In this document: positions 20,557 through 31,200 of the stretch, piece after piece
Numbering within the stretch: position 1 is the stretch's first letter
How the letters are laid out: each line of letters opens with the position of its first letter
Assembly: GCA_024516035.1 (NCBI GenBank)
Contig: CM044955.1
Coordinates: forward strand, 12,468,009-12,532,008
Direction: 5' to 3'
DNA: 64,000 bases
Origin: Bactericera cockerelli
Lineage: Eukaryota; Arthropoda; Insecta; Hemiptera; Triozidae
Made by a program: the position numbers and the translations under genes
The notes under the pieces: generated by a model
Databases searched by the model: none
Seen by the model: the letters and a program-made list of their open reading frames with translations, nothing else
Told to the model about the DNA's origin: nothing

Positions 20557-23435
20557 TCATTCACGTTGAATTTTGACTTTGCTATAGGATTTACTATGAA
20601 AGCACCTATAACTTTGTGAATACAACGTCATTTTGAAACTAAATACATAATTTATTATGATAAATGTGCCACTCAATTAATTTCTTCTTTAAAAAAAATA
20701 ATTTTTAATTACTTTTTCTTGGGGATTTTGGCCTCTAGGGTTGAAATTAACATTGGTGAAACTCCCAAAACCAAGAGAAGTTTATGAAAATTGGTGGCAA
20801 AGTATAATAGTAAATTTTGAAATTCAACGCCCGTTGGCGGACTTAGATTGTACAAAAAAGATGAAAGGTAATCGAACCCTTTATCCTAATGAAAAGGTAC
20901 AATTCAATAGGAAGTATCAAATTTGGCCATTTTGAGGGAATGAAAAAATCAAGCAAAATCACACACAACTCTTCTTTTAAACGCCAAGAAATGTATAAGG
21001 CAATTTGTATACGGTTTTATTTTGGTTGTGTAATTTACATGGGCTGTACTCCTAAATATTAAAGATAAACGTACGTAAGTAATGCTTTTTTAACAATATG
21101 TAAACTAGCTGGTTTTGCCTTTACACAATTTTCTGATATCATTTTTAATGTTTGAAATTTTTGGTCATCCAACTTCGGTTAATCTGCCAAATGGAGTTGG
21201 CTTCACGCCCCAAAAGTTACTGAAATCTGAGTAGATCTTCGTTTCTTTTAGGAAAAATTGTTCATCGAATAATTTCAAAGTAAAATTCTCAAATTTTTTT
21301 TACAAAATTCATGAAACCTTGATCAATTTTAGAACAGTGCTGGTTTACAAGTATTCATATATTGTTTTTTTATGAAAACAATTCTCTCCAAATTTTGTTA
21401 TCCAAAGTAAGGCAAATGAAAAACAAACTGTTCTTTTGTTTATTGAATCGGGGTGACTCGAATATTAGAGTGCAATCATATACGATTGTACCAAATCATT
21501 GCGCAACTGAGCTATTTTAATTTTACAACCCGTACTATTCAATACAACCAAATTAGATTTAATGTTAGAAAAAATGTCTTGGTATGAATCTAACCTCGCC
21601 TCTAATGGTTACCCTTTCTCCTGAGGCTGTTATATTTATTATTTTATACACAATGAGGTTATTCATGTTTCGGGCTGGAATTGGGCCCGCATTCTAACAT
21701 ACATAATTTTTTTATATATATATATAATAGAAATAAAAACAAAACTTCAGTATTCATTATAAATATTGTGGATTTTTCTCTTGTTTGACAAAATAAGGCA
21801 AGACAGATAAAAACTCTATTAAAAACAAAAAAAAAAAATACAAATTTTAAATAAATATGATCGAGAAAAAGAATACTTAATTGTGAAAAAAAATTAACAG
21901 TTCGTATTGCTTTAACAACAAATGCATTGGAAAATTGGAAAGAGTCATCTTGATCGAGATGTAAACAACGTTACTTCATGAGCCATTACTAATCTACCTA
22001 GTCTAATCCTTTAGCTAATGAGAGGGTTAATCTGCTCTACTTAAATAATACAAACACTATGTTAAATAAGAATCTCTATTGTAGTAACTAATATACATAC
22101 CTGAGTACCAAATTAAGGGATACAGTTCTGGGGGACCCTGTCAATTATAATTCCAGACTGTATTTGTTTACGATAACGCTACCTTGTATGATATTAGGAA
22201 AACAAGAGTAGAATGTAAATAAACAATATACACATCTACATGAAGAAAACTCTATAAATGTAGCAGATTTTCATATAAGGTATAATGGAACCTAACCTGA
22301 GAATTTTTTCATAACTATTGAAATATGTAACTCGAGAAATATCACAACAGAGGATGCTTTTAAAACAAGATGTTAATCAGACAGGGGCATGTGGAAGAAG
22401 AGTTTAATTAGACAGGGGATGCATGTGGAAGAAGAGGAAAATCAGACGAGTCAGCATGCACAGAGATTATTTATAACATACGAGACACAATGTGCACAGT
22501 AGATGTTAGACATAACAAAGAGGATTAAGTGCATGCATGTAAAACTGGATCAAAATAGTGAAAATTTGACAACAGAACAGTCACTGTCATTCATCAAAAT
22601 TCTTGGGTCACAACGATAGTAAGCATCTGAAAGCAGCAACTGGGGCAGCAACAATGAAATAATAATATTTGAACATCTAGTGTCTGGTATGGAAGAATAT
22701 TTAGGGCGGTGGGGGAAACAGGATTCAAGGTGGAATCAGTTTGGTAGGTACACGAGCAGAAGAATAAGGTACACAAGACAGTTCGGAATGTTCTGTAGCA
22801 CAACAAGGAAAGGTAGACCAGAACACAAACAGAAAATACATCATGCCTTACAAATTTGAAATTCAAAATTAATAGTATCACTTAACTACTAGTATCGTTT
22901 AAAAAAATACACGATTTGCTTTTATAGATTAAAATATACACCCCTAACTGTTTTATAAACCTACCCTTTACCACCAAGGAATGTTACGTTTACAACCTTT
23001 CGTAGAAGATTCTTAACCCACCCTAATATTATTTTAAGTATAATAACAACTTATGCCTAGAAATATGAACTAAGATATATTGAAAATTTGGATAACAACT
23101 AAACAAAATCGTTACAGAAGGTTTAATTTTTAAATCTAGCCCAACCAGTGAATAAAGCAATTCAAAGTCTGATTCTACAGTCCGTTTTATCGATAGTTTT
23201 AAATGCATTTTTGAAAAGACACACGGTAATTTAATCGAAAACATAGTATCACAACAGGTAGCCAAATGAATGGACCATTCTGATCAAATTCCATTTGTTT
23301 CAAACGGTTTCCTTGTAGATAATAATTATATGGTAAGTGCTGGTCTTGTTTTATAATATTCCAAAATCTCCTTCAAATTTTCAGTCTAAACATCTAAACA
23401 AATAATATGTATAGGAGGTTCTCACTCCCAAATAA
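20557..23435. other. Long AT-rich stretch without recognised genes
   Basis: About 2.9 kb with no exon I can support. It contains A/T microsatellite runs near 21715 and 21830. A short imperfect direct repeat (CAGACAGGGG...TGTGGAAGAAGAG) occurs at 22379-22436. It lies between the 5' end of the repeat gene and the 3' end of malate dehydrogenase, so it may include both genes' regulatory DNA. Confidence 0.45.
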
Positions 23436-23745
23436 CAGCAAGTTTTCTATTCCAAACAAACGAGCGGTAAGTTTTCTCGTCTGGAAAAATTAACATTTAG
23501 TTTCTGAGATGAAGAAAACAACAAGCATTCTAGTCTTAACAAACTAGGAGTACGTACGTATTCTTTGAGTAAGTTTTCTTGTCGGTAGTCTAAACGAATT
23601 CGCAGTAAATTTTCTAGCATCAAACAATATGCTTCCTAGTATACCTACTATAGATAGCAAACATTTTTTTTAGTTCTAAAGAAACTAGCAAGAAATTTTC
23701 TAGTCTAAAACGCGATTCTAAGAAATTTTCCAGTCTAAACCGGGG
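23436..23745. repeat. Degenerate ~20-bp motif repeated about six times
   Basis: Variants of AGTAARTTTTCTAGTCTAAAC occur at about 23439, 23466, 23569, 23601, 23689 and 23720. They lie just downstream of the malate dehydrogenase stop codon, in or beyond its 3'UTR. Confidence 0.6.
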
Positions 23746-23857
23746 GGATTCGCGATTCTAAGGATCGGATGAAACGGCGACGATGATGACAAGACTTTCA
23801 CAATTTGCTCTTCTCCAGTGCTCCTGTGCTGTGGTGTGGGGTTGGGCTGGACACAAG

Positions 23858-23956
23858 TCAGTCCGAGCACACGGACAGAGCCTCCTGTTTCTCCTCCAGC
23901 AGTTCCTGCGCAGTGAGGTCCAACTTCTTCTGCGCGAAATCGTCGATCTTCAGTCC
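23858..23956 (-). CDS. Mdh1: Cytosolic malate dehydrogenase, last exon
   Basis: Acceptor TGTTTCTAG precedes an exon encoding GLKIDDFAQKKLDLTAQELL and ending EALSVCSD plus TGA at 23858-23860. This matches the C-terminal helix of cytosolic MDH (human GLPINDFSREKMDLTAKEL). The phase-0 junction with the exon at 25741-25965 (ends ...TIVQ) is exact. Confidence 0.92.
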   Translation of the reverse strand, partial: GLKIDDFAQKKLDLTAQELLEEKQEALSVCSD

Positions 23957-24086
23957 CTAGAAACACCAAGACAGTGCATGACGAGGGATGAGGACACGAT
24001 CAGGAACCGATTCAAACGTTTTTGACTTGAGAAAGCTTATTCTCTACGACGGTCTCTTGTTCAAGTACACTTACATTTGACAAGAA

Positions 24087-24270
24087 GATATTGTGGAGGG
24101 TTGGGTGGAAGAGATTGCCAAAGGCAATAACCCCACCCTTTAGTTAGGACATATACTATGTATATATTTATTCTTTCTTTATTTTTTTCTTTTATTATAT
24201 TGTATTTTAATTTGTAATTATTTGTGTTGAATATAATATGTCCTATTAATAAAGGGTAAATAAATAAATA
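24087..24270 (+). repeat. LINE/SINE 3' tail (family H)
   Basis: GGTTGGGTGGAAGAGATTGC, then AATAACCCCACCCTTTAGTT, then AT-rich DNA ending in AATAAAG and a TAAA tail. It matches 28590-28757 (-), 33699-33860 (-) and 33912-34095 (+). No coding part is present. Confidence 0.7.
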
Positions 24271-24299
24271 AAAATAAATCACAGTATCCTAGAACAGCG

Positions 24300-25225
24300 T
24301 TCCCAACCTTTTTAGCTTGGGGGCCAAGAATATTTTAAAAACAATTTTGGGGCCCTAATTTACCTATTTTTCACTATTTCAATATTATTTCTTGAGTTTC
24401 GGCCAGCATCCGCGGCCCAGTAGCGAGCTTCCCGCGGTTGGGAACCGCTGTCCTAGAATACTGGATACTGTGATTTTAATATTTCATACTATCTTTAGGA
24501 AAACGACATTTGTCCGCTGATTTCTAATCTTTTTTAATTTGTCTAATGAAAAAAAGGTGTTTAAAGCCGGTAGTAAAACTCTTCCTAAACAGAAATAGTG
24601 ACAGAAAGTATACCTCCAAAACCGCAACATAAAATACAAACAGATAATACAGATGAGGGAATTCATAAGTCACAAGTTGTGTACAATCTATTTTTGAAGC
24701 CAACTTATTTGGACTATTCACAAGGTTTTTTTCGAACCATTATTATTATAAATTATTTTTAATGACTGCCTGACTTGACTTTCTGACAGACTTTTTCAGC
24801 TGCTGGGATGGCTCTAAAGATTACAACCCCAAAGTAATACTGAAACAATTTCATTTTTTTTTTTTTTTTTCCTTTTTTTAAAACAAATTGCTTATGAATT
24901 CCGCTTTCATGCTCACATTTATTAAAAAAAAAAAACAAATACAGTCGAACCTGGAAATAAGAGAAACCTCAATATTAGATAGCAATGTAAAGGTCCAATT
25001 TAACTCTCTATATGGGAAAATGCTGATGAGAGCAAATAAGCTCGAAACAGCTGTCCAGGTATGTTCTGTTACTCATGTACAGCTTATACAATTTCTCACT
25101 TTTCTGTTTATACTGATACTGAAATACCCTCTTTAAAAAAGAAAACTGTTTATAAGAGAGAAAAATCTCAATCCCCTGAGTTCTCTTATATCCAGGTTTG
25201 GTGGTGTAAACATTTCACAGAAAAC
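24300..25225. other. Malate dehydrogenase intron DNA, partly repeat-like
   Basis: A fragment at about 24296-24455 (TTCCCAACCTTTTTAGCTTG ... CCGCGGTTGGGAACCGCTG) has inverted ends TTCCCAACC/GGTTGGGAA and looks like a small hAT-type MITE. The rest is AT-rich and featureless. Confidence 0.5.
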
Positions 25226-25228
25226 AAT

Positions 25229-25440
25229 GCACTGGTAGTCAAGTGGTTAACGCGCTAGTCTGGTAATCCAGGTAGCGTAGGGATCCGTTGGTTCGAATCC
25301 CACCCAGTGCATGAATTTTTCCTCATCAATTTGTGTGTGTGACCACATTATAATAAGACTCTGAGGGTTAGGTGGTAGAAATGCTTTAAGCATTAACCTC
25401 ACCTGGTGGTTACCTTCCACTAAAGAGTTTTATTATTATT
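25229..25440 (+). repeat. tRNA-derived SINE (family S3)
   Basis: The head CACTGGTAGTCAAGTGGTTA with B-box region GGTTCGAATCCC. The body ACCACATTATAATAAGACTC and GAGGGTTAGGTGGTAGAA follow, then a TTATTATT tail. Other copies: 34256-34465 (-), 34841-35030 (+, headless) and 44899-45113 (+). Confidence 0.85.
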
Positions 25441-25445
25441 ATAAT

Positions 25446-25682
25446 GTTGTTGTTGTTGTAGCCAGCTTGGCTACAATGTCAAAGTTGGCTCGTCCTGAAC
25501 CACATATTTTTATGTGCGATCAACCATCATGAGGACTTGGACTTTTCTTTATAAGACATTAAACCCTTAGGAAACTGCAAGCTAGCCTGGCTTGTAAGGG
25601 TTGGCTAGTCAGTTCTCTGTTTATAGTCCTCTAGCGAGACACTGGTCTTCTCCCTGTTTAACGTCCCCCAGTCAGACTATTA
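25446..25682 (+). repeat. Repeat family S7
   Basis: Starts (TTG)n GTAGCCAGCTTGGCTACA and ends TGTTTAACGTCCCCCAGTCA. It is the same family as 13115-13372 and 30520-30800, lying immediately after an S3 SINE and just before an Mdh1 exon. Confidence 0.8.
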
Positions 25683-25740
25683 TAATGTCTGTATGGGTTG
25701 TAAAAAAAAAATCACACACATCATTCCACACTCAACCCAC

Positions 25741-25965
25741 CTGCACAATGGTCCACTTCTTGTCCTTGATCTGCACGGGGAAGGAGAACACGAGGTCGTG
25801 GGGCACCCCGTACGAGCCGTCGCTCAGCACCCCCATGGAGACCCACTCCCCCGGGGGGGTGCCCTGCCACACGGACTTCATGTGGTCGCCCGCCGCCTTG
25901 GCCGCCGACATGGCGGAGGACATCTTGCGGGCGGCGATCACGGCGGCGCCGCGCGTCTGGATGGT
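25741..25965 (-). CDS. Mdh1: Cytosolic malate dehydrogenase, penultimate exon
   Basis: A 225-nt phase 0-0 exon, with acceptor CGCCCCTCAG and donor CAG|GTGGGT. It encodes [20 protein letters not shown], then [20 protein letters not shown] and [16 protein letters not shown]. This is the C-terminal substrate-binding half of cytosolic MDH (human [20 protein letters not shown] and FVSMGVISDGNSYGV). The conserved RGAAVI and GVLSDG.YGVP motifs are intact. The exon is very GC-rich compared with its introns. Confidence 0.95.
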
Positions 25966-26088
25966 CTGAGGGGCGAATGTAAACAATGTCCATTTAATTA
26001 TTTTTTTTTTTTTAATTTTACTTAACGCCCTGCAAACGAGAGCAATTACTAAGAAAAATGTCTAAACCTATCTTATCTATTATCTTAA

Positions 26089-27938
26089 TATACAGGGTGT
26101 CCCGTATACAGATGCAAATATTTTGAGGGTAGGTTCAGCCCACCGTGGACTATCATATGAGCGAAACTTGCAGTGGGGCATTTTGCTTCGTTAAAGAGTT
26201 ATGGCCAAATCCCTGTTTTTCCCACAGGTCTAAAGGTCACTTAGATCGATGCACGTTTTTAAAGAAATGGTAGCCAGTAAGTAATTTTTGACTTCATGTA
26301 TGGATAGTCATGCATATTTCCCTTGAAATGCAGTTGGTTGCATAAAAAAATATTGAAAGACCAGAGAGATATTTAATCATAAGTTCAATACTTTTTTAAA
26401 ATTTGATTTTTCCCTGTTTTCCCTTTCGTGAATTTAGAGTACTTCTACAATTGCAATTCTGCGTATCACTAGGTAAAAAAATACCCTTTGCTATTTTGTT
26501 TCAATAAATACAAAGTTCTTTCAGACGCGTGAAGGAACGAATGAGATACGCCTTATCAAACGGCACCAGAAGGAGAGAAACACATCTTTCAAATTTTGAA
26601 TCTAGGCGCTATTGCATTTTGAAGAACACTCGATGCCTGAAGCGGTCTGTGTGACTATTTTTGTGCCAACTGCAAGTTATAAATGAAAATTTTCTGAGTA
26701 CAATTAGTTCTATTAACCAACTATATCAATCAAATCTAATAGCTAAAATAACAAGGCGATCAATTTGTTCGGTGGAAGAGAAAGCCACAAGCTTTAAACC
26801 TCGCCCTTGGTTCGCTACATATTTTTTTGGGTTCTTTTCAATCTTTTCATTTCATGTCCTGTGTTGCAGAATGTATCATGTTTGTAGTTTTTCAATAAAC
26901 TACAAACATGTATCACTGTATCACCACCCTTGATCAGTCTTTGTTTATATTTATTTCACAAATTGTTACCATGTTCATTGTAAAAAAAATGTAAATAAAG
27001 CTTGGTCCAATTGTTTATAAAATAAAAATAAAGTATTAATAATAATAGTAACCTTAAGGTTGCATGTTCGAGTTTTACCCAAGTTTAATTTTCGGCACTA
27101 TTTGTTATATTTTTGATATCATGATTGTGATAAACACAAAAATGATATTTTTAATTTTACTTCTAAAAATAAAATCATAATTTTTGTTGGTAGCGCAGAG
27201 TCTTTCTCCATGTGTATTCTTTTTCCATAATTACACCACTGGTTGCTGCTTTCGTTGCAGCCTCTCTCATTTTTCCTCATGATAACCCTGTGATTCCGTA
27301 AACCCATTCACATAAAAGTTCACACCGACCGACCACTGTGAATGATCAATTTCCCTCTGTTAAACATCCCAGAGCAGTGTATTTATACCTCAAATTACGC
27401 GCCAATTCTGTTAAAATTCAGCCAACTTTGAATTTTCCAACATGATTCAGAAGTGTTTTTTTGAGCTTTGTGTGTACTGCGTTCCATGATCTTTAAAGTA
27501 ATATAAATGAGCTTTCTTTTTTATAAAACTAAACATAATAGGGTATTTTTTTAACTAGTGATACGCAGAATTGCAATTGTAGAAGTACTCTAAATTCACG
27601 AAAGGGAAAACAGGGAAAAATCAAATTTTAGAAAAGTATTGAACTTATGATTAAATATCTCTCTGGTCTTTCAATATTTTTTTATGCAACCAACTGCATT
27701 TCAAGGGAAATATGCCTGACTATCCATACATGAAGTCAAAAATTACTTACTGGCTACCATTTCTTTAAAAACGTGCATCGATCTAAGAGACCTCTAGACC
27801 TGTGGGAAAAACAGGGATTTGGCCATAACTCTTTAACGAAGCAAAATGCCCCACTGCAAGTTTCGCTCATATGATAGTCCACGGTGGGCTGAACCTACCC
27901 TCAAAATATTTGCATCTGTATACGGGACACCCTGTATA
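26089..27938. mobile_element. Foldback element with ~397-bp terminal inverted repeats
   Basis: The left arm 26089-26485 starts TATACAGGGTGTCCCGTATA and is repeated, >95% by eye, in reverse complement at 27541-27938. Both ends abut TA, consistent with a TA-targeting DNA transposon such as Tc1/mariner. The ~1.05-kb interior has no transposase-like frame. It lies in an Mdh1 intron. Confidence 0.9.
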
Positions 27939-27944
27939 AATGTC

Positions 27945-28130
27945 AAAGTCACTGACTGACTGACTAATCATCGCTCTACAGCCCAAACCGTAATACCTAG
28001 CGAGCTGAAATTTTGACACAACATTGCTTGCATACTGAATACGTGCGATTTTGCACAAGTCCAAACCGTTCCATAGATAGAGCCCTAAAAGTGCACTTTT
28101 AGATTGTGGCGAAGCACGGGTTAACTGCTA
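27945..28130 (+). repeat. Possible Helitron-type 3' end
   Basis: Starts with (TGAC)n, contains a 14-bp palindrome AAAAGTGCACTTTT near 28087, and ends in CACGGGTTAACTGCTAGT. The CTAGT terminus after a hairpin resembles Helitron 3' ends, though the hairpin is further from the end than usual. Confidence 0.35.
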
Positions 28131-28299
28131 GTTTATTATAAATTATAAACTATGATTTGATTTCACAAATTAAAAATTTTGTGTTCTCTTTAAAAACACT
28201 AGGTGGGTCTGCAAAGTCCAGATTTGAGGAATATATGTTATGAATATCCATGGCTGTGGGCAGTGTTGAGTCACTGTATACCGGGCTTAGACTAGGCTT

Positions 28300-28486
28300 A
28301 ATAATAATAACGCCTTTTTTATACTGCCCGATAAGGACTAGCAAAGTCCCATTATTCCAGCAGTAAGCCCAGACATATTATTATGTGGTAAAAATCCCAA
28401 ATGGGAGCATAACTTGTTATGTCCCGGCTGGGTTTCGAACCCGCGACCTCTGGCTTCGACGCCTTGACCATTGAGCTACCGGGACA
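28300..28486 (-). mobile_element. tRNA-derived SINE (family S2)
   Basis: Minus-strand copy with head TGTCCCGGTAGCTCAATGGT, shortened after the A-box region, B-box region GGGTTCGAAACCC, and an (ATT)n tail at 28300. Confidence 0.85.
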
Positions 28487-28589
28487 GACAGATTGGGACG
28501 AAATCTATTTTATTTAATGAATTTCATTAAAAGACAATCAGATGTTATCTGAAATACTAAGACCACCGCCTTTTTTTTTTTTTTTTTTT

Positions 28590-28757
28590 TTTTTTAAGCT
28601 TTTTTAGGAGGACAAACAGACAACAGTATAAAATTAAGAAAAGAAAGGAAAAAAAAAACAAACAAATGACAAAATAAATAAGTAAAACAAAAAGAAAATA
28701 ACAATAATGTCCTACCTAAAGGGCGGGGTTATTGCCTGTGGCAATCTCTTCCACCCA
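28590..28757 (-). repeat. LINE/SINE 3' tail (family H)
   Basis: Minus-strand GGGTGGAAGAGATTGCCACA and CCCCGCCCTTTAGGTAGGAC, ending leftward in A-rich DNA and a T run at ~28571 (its poly-A tail on the minus strand). Confidence 0.7.
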
Positions 28758-29119
28758 AAGCCTTGACCACTGATCTACCGGGACAGACAGATTGGGACTA
28801 AATGTAGTTTTATTTATTTATGTATTTCATTAAAAGACAATCAGATGTTATCTGAAATACTAAGATAACGTCGATTAATACAATAACATTGTATTCACGT
28901 TCCATGACTCATAATCAACACAGCTCCGATACGGCTGGGCCAAATGACTTCAAATATGGCGTAGGGCGTAGGAAACCTACTCTTATAGTCTCTCTATGGT
29001 ATTAAGGTACTAAGAGAGGATTAAAAAAAAAAAAAAATCCAAATAGGACCCCAGCCAAGGGAAAAATTACCACTGAGCTACCGGGGCAAGCATGGCTCTC
29101 ACCCTTAAAAGTTAAAAGT

Positions 29120-29490
29120 TATCATATTTGTGTTGATCACTTTCGTGATGTCACAACTACTCAAACTCGCTTTACTCAATTTTCACTGACACCCGGACTT
29201 GAACCACCGACCTCCAGGAGTCTGTCCCGGTAGCTCAGTGGTAAAGGCGGCACTCTGCGAATTCAGAGACTCCAGAGGTCGTGGGTTCGAAACCCAGCCG
29301 GGACATGACAAGTTATCCTCACATTCGGGATTTTTACCACATAATAATATGTCTTGGTGTCTTGGGCTTACTGCTGGAATAATGGGACTTTAATAGTCCT
29401 AATCGGGCAGTATAAATAAGGCGATATTATTATTATTATATTATTATTACAAGTCCGCCGCCTTATCGATCAAGCTACTGAGGTCGGTTC
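29120..29490 (-). mobile_element. SINE S6 interrupted by SINE S2
   Basis: The S6 head (GACTTGAACCACCGACCTCC at 29198-29217) is cut, and its other half (ACAAGTCCGCCGCCTTATCG...) resumes at 29449. The inserted element at 29223-29448 is a plus-strand S2 with head TGTCCCGGTAGCTCAGTGGT and a TTATTATT tail. S2 is therefore the younger insertion at this site. The composite ends about 12 bp from an Mdh1 exon donor. Confidence 0.8.
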
Positions 29491-29501
29491 ATGGCTCTCA
29501 C

Positions 29502-29694
29502 CTCGACAAACGTGTTCTTCAGGTACTCGTCGTTCTTGATAGCCTCGTGCACACTCAGGGTGGCTCCGTTGGGCAGGGTGACGGTGGCGTTCCGCACGTC
29601 CGGGAACTGGGTCTTGGAGTGGTTGCCCCAGATGATCAGATTCCTCACCTGGCTCACCGGGATGCCGAGTTTCGCCGCGATGTGCGCTTGAGCT
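29502..29694 (-). CDS. Mdh1: Cytosolic malate dehydrogenase, catalytic-His exon
   Basis: A 193-nt exon with acceptor CATCAG and donor GTCGAG|GTGAGA. It encodes (R)[38 protein letters not shown] and [10 protein letters not shown]. The GNHS.TQ.PD motif contains the active-site histidine of malate dehydrogenases. The first base completes an Arg codon begun in the exon at 30851-30999, so the junction phase is confirmed. Confidence 0.95.
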
Positions 29695-29749
29695 CTGATG
29701 GGGGAGGACATTTGTGAGGAATAAGGGTTATTATTTATTTGTTATTTTT

Positions 29750-29812
29750 TTTAACTCTTTATTGACAAGAATAATATTGACAAAGGGCGTGATTATTGCC
29801 TGAGGCAATCTC
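29750..29812 (-). repeat. Family H tail fragment
   Basis: Contains the reverse of GGCAGAGATTGCCTCAGGCA and of the CGCCCTTTGTCA segment, diverged from the other H copies. Confidence 0.5.
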
Positions 29813-29884
29813 TGCCATCTGACCTGGTTGCAGGGTTTTCAGTGAAACCCTTACAATTATCACTGCGACCTAATTAGATCTATT

Positions 29885-30140
29885 GTGACCAGTTGATTCT
29901 ATTTGGTTTTAACGTCCTGACTGAGATAGTCAGGACGGGGGTTTTACCCTCCATTCGCTGGGAATCGTAACAGTTACCCACATTAAACTCACCCAGCCTG
30001 GGCAGGGCCGAAAATGCTCTAGCCTCACGTGTTTGGATGGAACAGAATTTTCGTCGAAAAGTCTGCCCCAACCGTGAGTTGAACTCGGGAACTCTGGACT
30101 ACGGGCAGTAGTCACAACCATTCCGCCACGGAGGCTGGCC
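29885..30140 (-). repeat. tRNA-derived SINE (family S1)
   Basis: Minus-strand head CCTCCGTGGCGGAATGGTTG and ACTACTGCCCGTAGTCCAGA, then the shared body GGCTGGGTGAGTTTAATGTG. Near its 3' end GTCCTGACTATCTCAGTCAG forms a hairpin that is absent from the copy at 3507. Confidence 0.8.
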
Positions 30141-30257
30141 TCTTTAGGTAACTATAAGATTTTAAAAAGAAAAAAGGATTCGAACTTCACAAAAAAATGT
30201 ATCCCACCTTCAGCACAAGATTTTTTATCTTTTGAAGGTGGGTATAATACCCTCATT

Positions 30258-30385
30258 GTTTGTTTTTTAATGTCGCTTTCAACTGCATGATCATATCACG
30301 ACGGTGGTTTTATCCTCCATTCGCTGGAAACTCACAAACCAGCTACTCAGATTGACCTCACCCAGCCTGGTGTATTCAACGTGGC
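30258..30385 (-). repeat. 5S-type SINE fragment
   Basis: The minus strand reads GCCACGTTGAATACACC (5S-type head remnant), then joins the body AGGCTGGGTGAGGTCAATCT and GCGAATGGAGGATAAAACCA and the tail GCAGTTGAAAGCGACATT. Most of the head is deleted. Confidence 0.65.
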
Positions 30386-30519
30386 ATAGACGTTGCTCCT
30401 GCTCCTGATTACAGTTGAGCATCTATTTAATCATCAAAATCAACCGTAGAGTAAATTAGAAGAGAATAACAGGTTAGTATTAGATGAAGCATGATAGATC
30501 TCTATCAGAAAAAAATATT

Positions 30520-30800
30520 GTTGTTGTTGTTGTAGTCAGCTTGGCTACAGCTGGACGGGTGACTGACTGATGGTCTCCAGCCAACTTTATTTCAAAGTTG
30601 GCTCGTCCTAAACAACATATTTCTAGGTGCGATCAACCATTATAAGGACTTGGACTTTTCTTTATAAGCCATTAAACCCTTAGGAAACTACAAGCTTGCC
30701 TGGCTTGTAAGGGTTGGCTACTTGGCTAGTCAGTTCTCTGTTTATAGTCCTCTAGCGAGACACTGGTCTTCTCCCTGTTTAATGTCTCCCAGCCAGACTA
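30520..30800 (+). repeat. Repeat family S7
   Basis: (TTG)n GTAGTCAGCTTGGCTACAGC at the start and CTCCCTGTTTAATGTCTCCC at the end; same family as 13115 and 25446. Confidence 0.8.
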
Positions 30801-30850
30801 AGAAAAAACGATTGGAACCCGGGACTTCACAATTCAGCATGCGATCTCAC

Positions 30851-30999
30851 CTGTTTTGATCAAGTCTAGTCATTGCTGAGAAGTTCTCCTTGGGAATACT
30901 GGGTGCGTACTTGGAACAGATGAGAGCATTGGTGTTGGCCGGATTCCCTACTACGAGAACTTTGACAGTCTTCTTGGCAAACTTGTCCAGAGCGTCACC
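30851..30999 (-). CDS. Mdh1: Cytosolic malate dehydrogenase, NAD-domain exon (first visible)
   Basis: MDH1 interconverts malate and oxaloacetate with NAD in the cytosol, as part of the malate-aspartate shuttle. This 149-nt exon (acceptor TTACAG, donor AACAG|GTGAGA) encodes [40 protein letters not shown] and [19 protein letters not shown] is the conserved NAD/active-site loop, and the RLDQNR segment carries the catalytic Asp and substrate-binding Arg. Human MDH1 reads [11 protein letters not shown] and CLTRLDHNRA at these places. The exon joins 29502-29694 by a split Arg codon. About 115 N-terminal residues (the Rossmann start, VTGAAGQIA) should lie in exons to the right, but I cannot find them. 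Confidence 0.96.
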
Positions 31000-31004
31000 C
31001 TGTA

Positions 31005-31200
31005 ATTTATTTATTTATTTATTTATTTATTTCTTACAAGGGTGGAGTATACTACTATTTCACCCAGAAAAAGTTCCAACTCAGGCAAATAATTAAAAAT
31101 CAAATAGAAAAAATAGTCAAACAAAAATAATAATAGGAACAAAGTAAGGGTCAACTTCAAAACAGGACCAGCTCCAACCCCAGCTGGGCCACTCTAAACA
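31005..31200. repeat. (TTTA)n and retroelement-tail-like DNA
   Basis: A (TTTA)n run directly upstream of the Mdh1 acceptor, followed by TTACAAGGGTGGAGTATACT and A-rich DNA. This resembles the reverse of a non-LTR element's 3' tail. The assignment is weak. Confidence 0.35.

Noticed and set aside
26661..26933. 90-codon frame inside the foldback element
   Set aside because: No transposase motifs; hydrophobic low-complexity end; not supported as a gene.
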